From Caulobacter sp. BP25 (GTDB lineage: Bacteria > Pseudomonadota > Alphaproteobacteria > Caulobacterales > Caulobacteraceae): DNA of 64,000 bases. Below the pieces are notes generated by a model that did not search any database, had not been told where the DNA came from, and saw only the letters and a program-made list of their open reading frames with translations. Below, one piece after another: positions 10,675 to 18,413 of this stretch. The DNA lies in the NCBI RefSeq assembly GCF_002737755.1, contig NZ_PEGH01000017.1:496001-560000 (forward strand), written 5' to 3'. The translations under genes and the position numbers were made by a program. The stretch's first letter is position 1, and every line of letters begins with the position of its first letter.

Positions 10675-11336
10675 AGGCGTTCGGCGTCCTCCTGCGGCGC
10701 GAGCTGTCCCTGGCCTGGGGCCGGGGCGGCGGGCCGCTGCTGGCCCTGACCTTCTACGCCTGCGTCGTGGTGCTGCTGCCCATGGCGTCGGGTCGCGCGC
10801 CCGAGCGCCTGGCCGCGATCGCGCCCGGCATCGCCTGGCTGGCCCTGGCCCTGGCGGCGCTGCTGTCGCTGGAGCGCCTGTTCGAGCGCGACTACGAGGA
10901 CGGGACCCTGGACCTGCTGGCGCTCGGCCCCGCGCCGCTGGAGGCCGTGGCGGTCGCCAAGTGCCTGGCTCAATGGCTGGCGACCGGCGCGCCCCTGGCC
11001 CTGGCCGCCCCCGTAGCCGCCCTGATGCTGGGCGCCGACCTCAAGGTGATGCCGCTCCTGGTGCTGTGCGCCCTGATCGGAGGCCTGGCCTTCGCCTTCC
11101 TGGGCGGTCTGGGCGCGGCGCTCGCCTTGGGCAGCAAGCGCGGCGGGCTGCTGGTGGCCGTGATTGTTCTGCCGCTTTTCGCGCCCCCCGTGATCTTCGG
11201 CGCGGGGGCGCTGGACGGCTATTCGGCCGGTCTGCCCTGGACCAGCGGCCTCTTGCTGATGCTGGCCTACTGCGCTGGTGCGGTGGCCCTGTCGCCGCTG
11301 GCCATGGGCGCGGCTTGTCGGAACGCGCTGGATTGA
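10671..11336 (+). CDS. ccmB: Heme exporter permease CcmB
   Basis: Six-helix inner-membrane subunit of the CcmABCD heme-handling ABC complex, 221 residues. The family signature [17 protein letters not shown] is at about residues 71-87, followed by [18 protein letters not shown]. The ATG overlaps the ccmA stop by four bases, so translation is coupled. A 104-bp palindromic repeat follows 10 bases after the stop and separates it from a convergent exporter gene; ccmC is nearly 2 kb away. Confidence 0.95.
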   Translation: MKAFGVLLRRELSLAWGRGGGPLLALTFYACVVVLLPMASGRAPERLAAIAPGIAWLALALAALLSLERLFERDYEDGTLDLLALGPAPLEAVAVAKCLAQWLATGAPLALAAPVAALMLGADLKVMPLLVLCALIGGLAFAFLGGLGAALALGSKRGGLLVAVIVLPLFAPPVIFGAGALDGYSAGLPWTSGLLLMLAYCAGAVALSPLAMGAACRNALD

Positions 11337-11346
11337 GGCGATGGAT

Positions 11347-11450
11347 GCTGTCATCCCGGCCAAGCGCGAAGCGCGCCGAGCCGGGACCGCCGGAAGCTCA
11401 GAGCCTCTTGCGGTCCCGGCTCTCCGCTACGCTGCGGCCGGGATGACAGC
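11347..11450. repeat. 104-bp palindromic interspersed repeat, copy 1
   Basis: Ends are inverted copies: GCTGTCATCCCGGCC at 11347 and GGCCGGGATGACAGC ending at 11450, with an inner pair CCGGGACCGC/GCGGTCCCGG. A second copy of exactly the same length with few differences is at 14679-14782. It is flanked by TTTT on the right and sits between the converging ccmB and DMT-exporter genes, where it may act as a bidirectional terminator. Confidence 0.8.
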
Positions 11451-11452
11451 TT

Positions 11453-12346
11453 TTACGGCGTGGGCGGAACCGTCGCCTGCAGCTCCCCCGGCGCGGCCTT
11501 CCGTTCGCCCCGGACCACGGCGAGACTGCCGCCGATGATCAAGGCGCCGCCCGCCAGCAGCGGCAAGGTCAGGTGGTCGCCGAACAGCAGCACGCCGCAG
11601 GCCGCGCCGATCAGCGGCTCGATATTGATGAACACCCCGGCGCTGGCCGCACCGACCTGAGCCGCGCCGAACTGCCAGGCCGCCGTCGCCAGCAAGGTGG
11701 CCAGGACGCCCTGCGCGACCACGGCGGCCCAGACCGGCGGGCTCAGATCCAGCTTTGGCGCCCCATGCATGAAGAAGGCGATCGGCAGGATGGTCACGGC
11801 GGCCACGATGATTGACACCGCCGGAATGGCCATCGCATTGGGCGCGGCCGGGGCCCGGCGCAGCGTCAGCAGCCAGGCCAGGAACAGGAACAGCGCCGCG
11901 ATCGACAGCGCCACGCCCCAGGGCGTGCTGGCGCCGTCCGGCTTGCCGGCGATCAGCGCCGCGCCGAGGGTCGCCGCCGCCACGCCGGCCCACGACAACC
12001 GCGAGACCTTTTCGCCCAGAACGCGGGCGCTGATGGCGATCAGGGCCGGCATCGCCCCGACCAGCAAGGCCGCCACCGTCACGCTGACATTGGCCAGGCC
12101 CTCAAACTGGACCAGGAAGGCCACGCCATAGAGCACGCCGGCAGCCAGCACGACCGGCGAGCGGAACAGGGCCCGGACCTTAGGATCGCGCAGGGCGAAC
12201 GGCGCGGCGGCCAGGGCGGCGACGGCGAACCTCAGCAGCACCATGTGGGCGGCCTGTGTCTCGGTCAGGATCAGCTTGCCCGTGGGAAAGCCAAGGCCCC
12301 AGCAGACGCCGGCCAGGGCCAGGGCCAGAAACGCGATCGACTTCAT
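11453..12346 (-). CDS. EamA/DMT-family transporter
   Basis: Inner-membrane drug/metabolite transporter of 297 residues with about ten hydrophobic helices arranged as two EamA repeats (residues about 5-135 and 148-285). The N-terminal AGVCWGLGFPTGK and the second-repeat motifs SAGVFINIEPLIGA are typical. The substrate cannot be inferred. MKSIAFLALALAG at 12346 is the natural start; the frame is open to 12400 with an arginine-rich lead. It is inserted between ccmAB and ccmCDG in the opposite direction. Confidence 0.88.
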   Translation of the reverse strand: MKSIAFLALALAGVCWGLGFPTGKLILTETQAAHMVLLRFAVAALAAAPFALRDPKVRALFRSPVVLAAGVLYGVAFLVQFEGLANVSVTVAALLVGAMPALIAISARVLGEKVSRLSWAGVAAATLGAALIAGKPDGASTPWGVALSIAALFLFLAWLLTLRRAPAAPNAMAIPAVSIIVAAVTILPIAFFMHGAPKLDLSPPVWAAVVAQGVLATLLATAAWQFGAAQVGAASAGVFINIEPLIGAACGVLLFGDHLTLPLLAGGALIIGGSLAVVRGERKAAPGELQATVPPTP

Positions 12347-12581
12347 GCGGACTCCGCGCGGAAGAGGGCGGGCAAGAGCAGGCCGCGCGGCCCGCCTCAT
12401 GGCGATGTCTAGCGTCGGTGAGGCCCAGAATTGTCAGTGGTGATAGCGCCGCTGGCCCGGCCTGCAAACCCGTGCGTGTCCGTCCCGCGTCAAGTCTGTA
12501 AAATTGTTCATCTATCCAGACATTTTCACGCCACATCGCGATGCCCAAGCTTTGGTCGCTAGAACGACAGGAGCTCACATC

Positions 12582-13148
12582 ATGCGTAAAAGCCTTATCC
12601 GTCTGGCGCTCGCGAGCGCCGCCGTCACCGCCCTGGCCGCCGGCGCGGCCTCGGCCCAGATTCCCGCCCCGCCGACGCCGCCCGCTCCCCCCGCGCCGCC
12701 GCCCCCAACGGAGCGGATGATGGCCATGCACCACGGCCGCGCCCCGAGCCCGGAACAGCGCGTCCAGCATCTGCGCGATGTCCTCCAGCTGCGGCCAGAC
12801 CAGGAGGGCGCGCTGAAAACCTATGTCGACGCCACCTCGCCCAAGATCATGATCCGCAAGGACCGGGACGACGACAGGGGCGGTCCCGACCGCCTGATCG
12901 ACCGCAAACCGCCGACCACGCTGGAGCGCCTTGATCAAATGACCAAGGCCGCCGAGGCCGTGCAGAAGCGCGTGGCCGCCACCCGGGCCTTCTACACCGC
13001 CCTGTCGCCGAGCCAGCAAAAGGCGTTTGACGCCCTGGACCTGGAGGTCGGCGGCGATCACATGCGTGTCCATCGCATCGAAACGCGCGGTCCCGCGAGC
13101 TCCAAGGGCGGTTCGCGGACAATGATGATCCAACGCAAGATCGGCTGA
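12582..13148 (+). CDS. Spy/CpxP-like periplasmic protein
   Basis: A 188-residue exported protein: signal peptide MRKSLIRLALASAAVTALAA (residues 1-20) extending to ASA at about 25, a proline-rich linker (PAPPTPPAPPAPPPP), then a helical domain with LRPDQEGALKTY and LSPSQQKAFDAL, the LTxxQ-type repeats of the Spy/CpxP refolding-chaperone and heavy-metal-sensor family. AGGAG eight bases before the ATG supports the start. Function as a periplasmic chaperone is inferred from the family. A terminator follows. Confidence 0.75.
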   Translation: MRKSLIRLALASAAVTALAAGAASAQIPAPPTPPAPPAPPPPTERMMAMHHGRAPSPEQRVQHLRDVLQLRPDQEGALKTYVDATSPKIMIRKDRDDDRGGPDRLIDRKPPTTLERLDQMTKAAEAVQKRVAATRAFYTALSPSQQKAFDALDLEVGGDHMRVHRIETRGPASSKGGSRTMMIQRKIG

Positions 13149-13165
13149 CCCCGACCCTGCGCCCG

Positions 13166-13198
13166 AGGGGCGGCGCGCCTGCACGCGCCGCCCCTTTC
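13166..13198 (+). terminator. Terminator after the Spy-like gene
   Basis: Stem AGGGGCGGCGCG with CGCGCCGCCCCTTT (13166-13196), loop CCTGCA, followed by TTTCTC. Confidence 0.75.
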
Positions 13199-13259
13199 TC
13201 CAAACTCCGTAGCGATACGGCCATTGCCCGCGCCGTCGCGCCGCTCTAGAGCGTGAAGC

Positions 13260-14003
13260 ATGGACGCGCGCCACACGTTCGATTTCCTGACCAACCCCGA
13301 GCGGTTCATGGCCTTCTCGCGGTGGGCCGCGCCGTTGCTCGGCGTTCTATCGGCCATCGCGGCCGCCGTTGGCCTGGTCCTGACCTTCATGGTCCCCGAG
13401 GACTACCAGCAGGGCGACACGGTGCGGATGATGTTCATCCACATCCCGGCCGCGTCCCTGTCGATGTTCATCTACCTCTGCCTAGGAGTCGCCAGCTTGC
13501 TGTCGCTGGTGTTTCGCCACGTCCTCGCCGATCTGGCGGCGCAGGCGTGCGCCCCGATCGGCGCGATCTACACCGTTCTGGCCTTGATCACCGGCTCGCT
13601 GTGGGGCCGGCCGATGTGGGGGACCTTCTGGGTCTGGGACGCCCGCCTGACCTCGGTGCTGGTCTTGCTGCTGTTCTATCTTGGCTACATGGCCTTGCGC
13701 GGGGCGCTCGAGGACGAACAGAAGGCCGCACGATCGGCGGCCATACTGGCCCTGGTCGGCGTGATCAATCTTCCGATCGTCAAGTTCTCGGTCGACTGGT
13801 GGAACACCTTGCACCAGGGCTCCTCCACCTTCCTCGCGGACAAGGGTGACCACCTGCCGGCGATCTATGCCTGGCCGGCCGCCCTGATGGCTCTGGCCTA
13901 TCTCGGCGGCTTCGGCGCGCTGTGGCTGGTGCGGATTCGCGCCCTGGTCTGGCGGCGCAAGGCGCGAAGCCTCGCCATGAAGCTGGCGGAGAGCGCGCGA
14001 TGA
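13260..14003 (+). CDS. ccmC: Heme exporter / heme lyase-interacting protein CcmC
   Basis: Six-helix inner-membrane protein, 247 residues, that presents heme to CcmE. The tryptophan-rich heme motif WGTFWVWDARLTS is at about residues 120-132, flanked by the conserved His-containing periplasmic loops (HIPAASLSMF and the LHQGSS segment). It overlaps ccmD by four bases (ATGA), and ccmD overlaps ccmG likewise, so the three form one coupled unit. Confidence 0.96.
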   Translation: MDARHTFDFLTNPERFMAFSRWAAPLLGVLSAIAAAVGLVLTFMVPEDYQQGDTVRMMFIHIPAASLSMFIYLCLGVASLLSLVFRHVLADLAAQACAPIGAIYTVLALITGSLWGRPMWGTFWVWDARLTSVLVLLLFYLGYMALRGALEDEQKAARSAAILALVGVINLPIVKFSVDWWNTLHQGSSTFLADKGDHLPAIYAWPAALMALAYLGGFGALWLVRIRALVWRRKARSLAMKLAESAR

Positions 14004-14167
14004 GTTTCGATTTCGACGCGGGCAAGCACGCCATCTACCTGTGGCCCGCGTTCGCCGTGTCGGCCGTGGCCTTCGCCTGGCTGATCGGCGACAGCCTGGC
14101 CATGGCCCGCCGCTGGCGGCGCGAGGCCGAGCGCCTGCAGGCCGAGCTGGAGTCCTCCAAGCCGTGA
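14000..14167 (+). CDS. ccmD: Heme exporter accessory protein CcmD
   Basis: A 55-residue protein with one transmembrane helix (YLWPAFAVSAVAFAWLIGD, about residues 13-31) followed by a basic cytoplasmic tail (RRWRREAERLQ), exactly the layout of CcmD, which stabilises CcmC-CcmE-heme. The start ATG overlaps the ccmC stop; the stop overlaps the ccmG GTG. It is shorter than many gene finders' cutoffs but strongly supported by position. Confidence 0.9.
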   Translation: MSFDFDAGKHAIYLWPAFAVSAVAFAWLIGDSLAMARRWRREAERLQAELESSKP

Positions 14168-14676
14168 AGCGCTGGCTGACCTTCGTCCCGCTGCTGATCC
14201 TGCTGGCCCTGGCGGGCCTGTTCGCCGGCTACGCCCTGAAGCGCGACCCGCGCGTCCAGCCCCAGGCCCTGGTCGGCAAGCCCGCGCCCGCCCTGCTGCT
14301 GCCCGAGCTGACCAGCGGGACGCCGACGGCGATCCGCACGGCCGGGCAAGGCCCGATCCTGGTCAACTTCTTCGCCTCCTGGTGCGCTCCCTGCGAGGTC
14401 GAGCACCCCCAGCTGATGGCCCTGAGGGCGCAGGGCGTGAGCGTGGTCGGGATCGCCTACAAGGACGCCCCGGCCAACACGCAAGCCTTCTTGACCCGCC
14501 TGGGAGACCCCTTCGCCCTGAAGCTGGTCGATCGCGACGGCCGCGCGGGGCTGGAGTTCGGCGTCACCGGCGTGCCCGAGACCTATCTGGTCGGCTCGGA
14601 CGGCGTGATCTTGGCCAAGCACACCGGCCCCCTGACGCCCGACGCGGCCGAAGACCTGCTGAAGAAGGCTCGATAG
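14164..14676 (+). CDS. ccmG: Thiol:disulfide interchange protein CcmG/DsbE
   Basis: Membrane-anchored periplasmic thioredoxin that reduces apocytochrome c before heme attachment. 170 residues from the GTG at 14164: N-terminal anchor (about residues 6-24), FFASWCAPCEVEHP with the CxxC near residue 76, and the conserved GVPETYLVGSDG near 140. The GTG overlaps the ccmD stop (GTGA). It is the last gene of ccmCDG; the second copy of the 104-bp repeat begins two bases after its stop. Confidence 0.95.
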   Translation: MKRWLTFVPLLILLALAGLFAGYALKRDPRVQPQALVGKPAPALLLPELTSGTPTAIRTAGQGPILVNFFASWCAPCEVEHPQLMALRAQGVSVVGIAYKDAPANTQAFLTRLGDPFALKLVDRDGRAGLEFGVTGVPETYLVGSDGVILAKHTGPLTPDAAEDLLKKAR

Positions 14677-14678
14677 AG

Positions 14679-14782
14679 GCTGTCATCCCGGCCAAGCGCC
14701 AAGCGCGCCGAGCCGGGACCGCCGGAAACACCGCGCCTCCTGGGGTCCCGGCGCTTCGCTGCGCTGCGGCCGGGATGGCAGC
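14679..14782. repeat. 104-bp palindromic interspersed repeat, copy 2
   Basis: Same element as 11347-11450, equal in length, with the same ends (GCTGTCATCCCGGCC and GGCCGGGATGGCAGC) and substitutions mainly in the middle. It starts immediately after the ccmG stop codon. Confidence 0.8.
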
Positions 14783-14822
14783 TTTAACAGTAGGTGCGCT
14801 CACACGTCGCGGCCAAAGCCTG

Positions 14823-14865
14823 TTAACTTTGCGTTGACCATACTCGCGCAGATTTCGTTAACCAT
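14823..14865 (+). promoter_or_regulatory. CtrA-type motifs upstream of a small gene
   Basis: TTAA-N7-TTGA at 14823-14837 (one mismatch to the CtrA consensus TTAA-N7-TTAA) and TTAACCAT at 14858-14865, a half-site form common in Caulobacter cell-cycle promoters. The following ATG is at 14881. Binding is inferred from motif only. Confidence 0.4.
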
Positions 14866-14880
14866 GCTAGACATCGAGTC

Positions 14881-15153
14881 ATGAGCAACGTCCGTCCCGC
14901 CGGCTGGCCCGTCGTTCCGTCGCAAACCCCGTCGGTCCCCGCCAAGACCGGCGCCTCGACACGCGCGGCCTTCTTCCAGGCGGCCCTGACCGACGCCACA
15001 CCGACACGCCCAGCGGTCGCGCCCTCGACGGTGCAGCTGCAGACCCAGGCTCAGACCCAGCAGCGCGTCGCGCCGCAAAAGCCGTTCGTGCAGCCCGACG
15101 CCCAGCCGCAGAAGATCCTGCGGCCCGGGTCGCTGCTGAATATCCTAGTCTAG
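14881..15153 (+). CDS. Small hypothetical protein rich in Ala/Pro/Gln/Thr
   Basis: A 90-residue protein without signal peptide or membrane segment. The middle is low-complexity (Q-T-Q-A repeats around residues 50-62) and the end is RPGSLLNILV, an ordered-looking tail after a disordered body. I recognise no domain. Coding is supported by an intact frame starting right after CtrA-like motifs and by ending before a repeat element; GC-rich DNA makes chance frames common, so confidence is moderate. Confidence 0.55.
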   Translation: MSNVRPAGWPVVPSQTPSVPAKTGASTRAAFFQAALTDATPTRPAVAPSTVQLQTQAQTQQRVAPQKPFVQPDAQPQKILRPGSLLNILV

Positions 15154-15182
15154 GGCGCCCAGCTCCCAACCTCACCGATAGC

Positions 15183-15317
15183 CTTCCTAGGCCTTGTGCC
15201 TAGGACCCATGGTTCAGCCTGCATTGCGACAGGAGCCGCGCGCCGAGATCGCCGGCGCAGCTTCCCATGGTCGGAGCCAAGCCAAACCATGGGTCCTCGC
15301 CACAGGGGCGAGGAAGG
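15183..15317. repeat. Inverted-repeat element (CCTAGG/ACCCATGG type)
   Basis: Left end carries hairpin CCTAGGC-CTTGT-GCCTAGG and ACCCATGG; right end carries CCATGGGT and hairpin CCTCGCC-ACAGG-GGCGAGG. The two halves are inverted relatives. A related element of similar size, with CCTGGGC hairpins, lies at 63448-63577. It lies between the convergent small gene and the MarR gene. Confidence 0.65.
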
Positions 15318-15346
15318 CGATGAAGAGAACCGTGGGAGAAGGGCTC

Positions 15347-15901
15347 TCAGGCCGCTTTCTTCGCGGCCTTGTCCTTTTTCACCTTCTTGTCCTTCTTCGG
15401 CTTGTCGGCTTTCTCGGCCTTGGCCTTCTTGGACTTGGGCGCTGGCTCTTCCGGATGCAGCTCCGACCCGGCGACGTCGGCCAGCAGGTCGAGGAAGCCT
15501 TCGCGCTTGCTGGGCTTGAGCAAGGCCAGGATCCGGGCGTCTGCCATGGCCACCATCGGGCGGACGGCTTCCAGGGCCTCGCGGCCGGCGGCGGTCAGGC
15601 GCACGCTGTTGGCGCGGGCGTCCTCGCTCGAGCGCTGACGCTCAAGGTGGCCCTTGGTGATCATGCGGGCGACCATGTCGGCCAGGGTCGAGCGGTCAAT
15701 GCCGGTGGCCCGGACCAGGGCCGTCTGGGTGACGCCCTCGTTCTCGGCCACGGCGGCCAGGACGGCGAACTGGCGCTGGGTCACGCCCGCCTGCCCGCAC
15801 TCCTCGGCGTAGATGTCGAGGGCTAGCTGCAGGACCCGGTGCAGGAGATGGCTGGGCGAACGCTCCAGCAGACCCGCCTTGTCGCCCTTGCTCTTGACCA
15901 T
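15347..15901 (-). CDS. MarR-family regulator with a lysine-rich tail
   Basis: Winged-helix transcription regulator, 184 residues. The MarR core spans about residues 15-145: TQRQFAVLAAVAEN, the recognition region TALVRATGIDRSTLADMVARM and the wing with RSSEDARANSVRLT. The last 30 or so residues are almost entirely Lys, Ala, Asp and Pro (KKDKKVKKDK), an extension not part of MarR that resembles histone-H1-like tails. The ligand and targets are unknown. There is no co-directional neighbour close by on the 3' side. Confidence 0.88.
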   Translation of the reverse strand: MVKSKGDKAGLLERSPSHLLHRVLQLALDIYAEECGQAGVTQRQFAVLAAVAENEGVTQTALVRATGIDRSTLADMVARMITKGHLERQRSSEDARANSVRLTAAGREALEAVRPMVAMADARILALLKPSKREGFLDLLADVAGSELHPEEPAPKSKKAKAEKADKPKKDKKVKKDKAAKKAA

Positions 15902-15997
15902 CTCGCGCCCCCATCTCGCACGGCCTTCTCGACCGACGGACGAACGCTAGCACCATTACGCGTCGATTTGACGACAACGGTCCGTGGACGGTTGAAA

Positions 15998-16609
15998 CTA
16001 GAACCCGGCGTCAGGGGGCTGGGCGGCCGCGGGCTCGTCGCCCTTGGCCATGTGCTTCATCATGAAGGGGATCTGGGTCGCGACGAACACCAGGGCCAGG
16101 GGCAGAAGACCCAGGCGGAACTTCACCCAGGTGTCGGTGTCCTGGGTGTTGCGGACGATCTCGTTCAGCACCGCGACCAGGGCGAAATAGCCGCCGTAGC
16201 GCAGGGTCAGGGTGCGCCAGGCGGCGTCGGGCAAGTGCAGGGCCTCGCCCATCAACAGCTTCAGCGGCTGCCGGCCCATCAGCGTGCCGCCCAGCAGGAA
16301 GGCGGCCAGGGACAGGTTGATCACCGTGAGCTTGATCTTCACGAAGACGTCGGAGTGGAAAACCAGGCCCAGGGCCCCGAACACTAGGGCCATGCCCCCG
16401 AAGAACAGCGGCAGCAAGGCCAGGCGCCGCTCGACCGCGTAGCCGATCGCCAGGGCGGCGGCCGAGGCGGCGACCAGAACCCAGGTCGCCTTCTGGAAGT
16501 CCTTGGTGACGAAATAGGCCACGCCGAACGCGATGGCCGCGCCATAGTCGACGACCGTCCGAACCCAGCCGGCGGTCTTCTTAGGGCCCTCAGGCGCCGC
16601 TTCGTTCAC
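15998..16609 (-). CDS. ispZ: Inner-membrane septation protein A (IspZ/YciB)
   Basis: A 203-residue membrane protein with five to six hydrophobic segments. It matches the YciB/IspZ family through DYGAAIAFGVAYF, the VFVKIKLTVINLSLAAFLLGG-type middle and NEIVRNTQDTDTWVKFR. The family is linked to septation and envelope maintenance. The start is three bases after the ftsY stop, so it is in an operon with ftsY, the arrangement common in alphaproteobacteria. Confidence 0.93.
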   Translation of the reverse strand: MNEAAPEGPKKTAGWVRTVVDYGAAIAFGVAYFVTKDFQKATWVLVAASAAALAIGYAVERRLALLPLFFGGMALVFGALGLVFHSDVFVKIKLTVINLSLAAFLLGGTLMGRQPLKLLMGEALHLPDAAWRTLTLRYGGYFALVAVLNEIVRNTQDTDTWVKFRLGLLPLALVFVATQIPFMMKHMAKGDEPAAAQPPDAGF

Positions 16610-16612
16610 GGA

Positions 16613-17554
16613 TCAGTCCTTCAGGCCGACGAGAGAGCGCGAAAAGGCGCGGGCGTTGAACGGTTGCAGGTCCTCGACCCCCTCGCCCACCCCAATCAGC
16701 TTGATCGGGCTGTCGGAGGCGCGAGCCACCGGCACCAGCACCCCGCCGCGCGCGGTGCCGTCCAGCTTGGTCATGACAATTCCCGACACCCCGACCTGGT
16801 TGCCGAAGATCTTCTCCTGGGCCAGGGCGTTGCGGCCCACGGTGGCGTCCAGGACCAGCAGGGTCTCGTGCGGATAGTCCGGATCGACCTTCTTCACGAC
16901 ACGGATGACCTTCAGGAGCTCGTCCATCAGGCCCTGCTTGTTCTGCAGGCGGCCGGCGGTGTCGATCAGCACGACGTCGTAGTGCTCGGCCTTGGCGCGC
17001 TCGACGGCCTCGTAGGCGAGGCCTGCGGCATCCGAGCCGGTGGGCTTGGACATGAAGTCGGCCCCGGCCCGATCAGCCCAGACCTTCAGTTGCTCGACAG
17101 CGGCGGCGCGGAAGGTGTCGCCGGCGGCGATCAGCACCCGCGCGCCCTTCTCGGTCAGGTCGGCGGCGATCTTGCCCAGCGTCGTGGTCTTGCCCGAGCC
17201 GTTGACGCCGATGAACAGCACCACATAGGGGCGCGGGCCGTGCAGCGGATCGAACTCGCCCTGGCGGTCGGCCAGCTCGGCGGCGATCAGCTCAGCCAGA
17301 GCTTCCTTGACCTCGTCGTCGGTCGACGACTTGCCAAAGCGCGCCTTGCCGAAGGCGTCGGTAATGCGGGCGGCGATCTCGGGACCGAGATCGGCCTCGA
17401 TCAGCATCTCTTCCAGGGCGTCCAGCTGTTCCTGGTCCAGGGGCTTCTTGGTGAAGACCCCGGTGACCTGTTCGGTCATCGCCTGGGACGACCGGGTCAG
17501 GCCGGACGTCAGGCGTTGGAACCAGCCTTTTTTCTGCTCGGGCTTGTCGCTCAT
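16613..17554 (-). CDS. ftsY: Signal recognition particle receptor FtsY
   Basis: SRP receptor GTPase delivering ribosome-nascent-chain complexes to the membrane. 313 residues, with a short N-terminal A region and an NG domain: G1 GVNGSGKTTTLGK near residue 116, G3 DTAGRLQNK near 200 and G4 TKLDGTARGG near 260. The long acidic A domain of E. coli FtsY is missing, as in many alphaproteobacteria. It is transcribed with ispZ and divergent from a TRIC-type channel gene (90 bases apart). Confidence 0.97.
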   Translation of the reverse strand: MSDKPEQKKGWFQRLTSGLTRSSQAMTEQVTGVFTKKPLDQEQLDALEEMLIEADLGPEIAARITDAFGKARFGKSSTDDEVKEALAELIAAELADRQGEFDPLHGPRPYVVLFIGVNGSGKTTTLGKIAADLTEKGARVLIAAGDTFRAAAVEQLKVWADRAGADFMSKPTGSDAAGLAYEAVERAKAEHYDVVLIDTAGRLQNKQGLMDELLKVIRVVKKVDPDYPHETLLVLDATVGRNALAQEKIFGNQVGVSGIVMTKLDGTARGGVLVPVARASDSPIKLIGVGEGVEDLQPFNARAFSRSLVGLKD

Positions 17555-17644
17555 CGCGCCCCTTTAGCCGACCCGGCGAAAGTGTAAATCGGATTTAACC
17601 GAGGACGGTTAGCGCGAGCCGTTCAGCCGTGCGATGGAAAGGGC

Positions 17645-18304
17645 ATGGACGTGCAACTTGACCCTTTGGGAACAGCGCTTTTCTGGCTCGACTACGCTGC
17701 AGCGGCGGTTTTTGGGGCAACCGGCGCCCTCGCGGCGGCCCGGCGCAAGCACGACATCATCACCTTCGGATTTTTCGCGGCGATCACCGGCGTGGGCGGC
17801 GGGACGCTGCGCGACCTCTTGATCGGCGCGCCGGTGTTCTGGGTGCAGCGGCCGGGCTACATCGTCGCGTGTCTGGCCGCCGCCACCGTCGTCTGGCTTC
17901 TGGGCAAGCGCGGCTGGCGGTTCCGGGCGCTGCTGTGGCTGGACGCGCTGGGCATGGCCGCCTACGCCGTGGTCGGCACGGCCAAGGCGCTGAGCCTGGG
18001 CGTGCACCCGTTCAGCGCCGTCGTCATGGGCGTGCTCACCACCGCCTTCGGCGGCGTGATCCGCGACGTGCTGGCCGAGGAGCCCAACCTGCTGCTGCGG
18101 CGCGAAATCTACATCACCGCCGCCCTGCTGGGCGCCAGCGTGTTCGCGGTGCTGAAGCTGGCAGGCGTTCCGTTCTGGCCGGCGGGGATCGCGGGATTCG
18201 TGGCGGCCTTCGGCCTGCGGGCCTGCGCGATCAAGTTCGGCTGGAGCCTGCCGGGGTTTGTTGGGGAGGACAGCGCGGACGGGCGGGACAAATCCTCCCC
18301 CTAG
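17645..18304 (+). CDS. TRIC/UPF0126 family cation channel
   Basis: A 219-residue inner-membrane protein with seven hydrophobic helices and the duplicated signature of the bacterial TRIC family: ITGVGGGTLRDLL in the first half and TTAFGGVIRDVL in the second, each with the Gly-Gly and Arg of the pore. Homologues form trimeric K+-permeable channels. The last ten residues (SADGRDKSSP) and the stop codon lie in the edge of a palindromic repeat, so the C-terminus may have been altered by the repeat. It stands opposite in direction between ftsY and mtaB. Confidence 0.9.
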   Translation: MDVQLDPLGTALFWLDYAAAAVFGATGALAAARRKHDIITFGFFAAITGVGGGTLRDLLIGAPVFWVQRPGYIVACLAAATVVWLLGKRGWRFRALLWLDALGMAAYAVVGTAKALSLGVHPFSAVVMGVLTTAFGGVIRDVLAEEPNLLLRREIYITAALLGASVFAVLKLAGVPFWPAGIAGFVAAFGLRACAIKFGWSLPGFVGEDSADGRDKSSP

Positions 18305-18408
18305 CGGGGGAAGTGGCGCGAAGCGCCGGTGGGGGAAGTGCTGCCGACCCTGCCTCTTCCCCTCCGTCGTCGCTGCGCGCCGACACCTCCCCCGCTAGGG
18401 GGAGGATT
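18291..18408. repeat. Intergenic inverted-repeat element overlapping the TRIC gene end
   Basis: AATCCTCCCCCTAGCGGGGG at 18291 is matched in inverted form by CCCCCGCTAGGGGGAGGATT ending at 18408; inner parts also pair (GGGGGAAG with CTTCCCCT). It is related to 2248-2379 and 55213-55333. Confidence 0.75.
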
Positions 18409-18413
18409 GGGAT

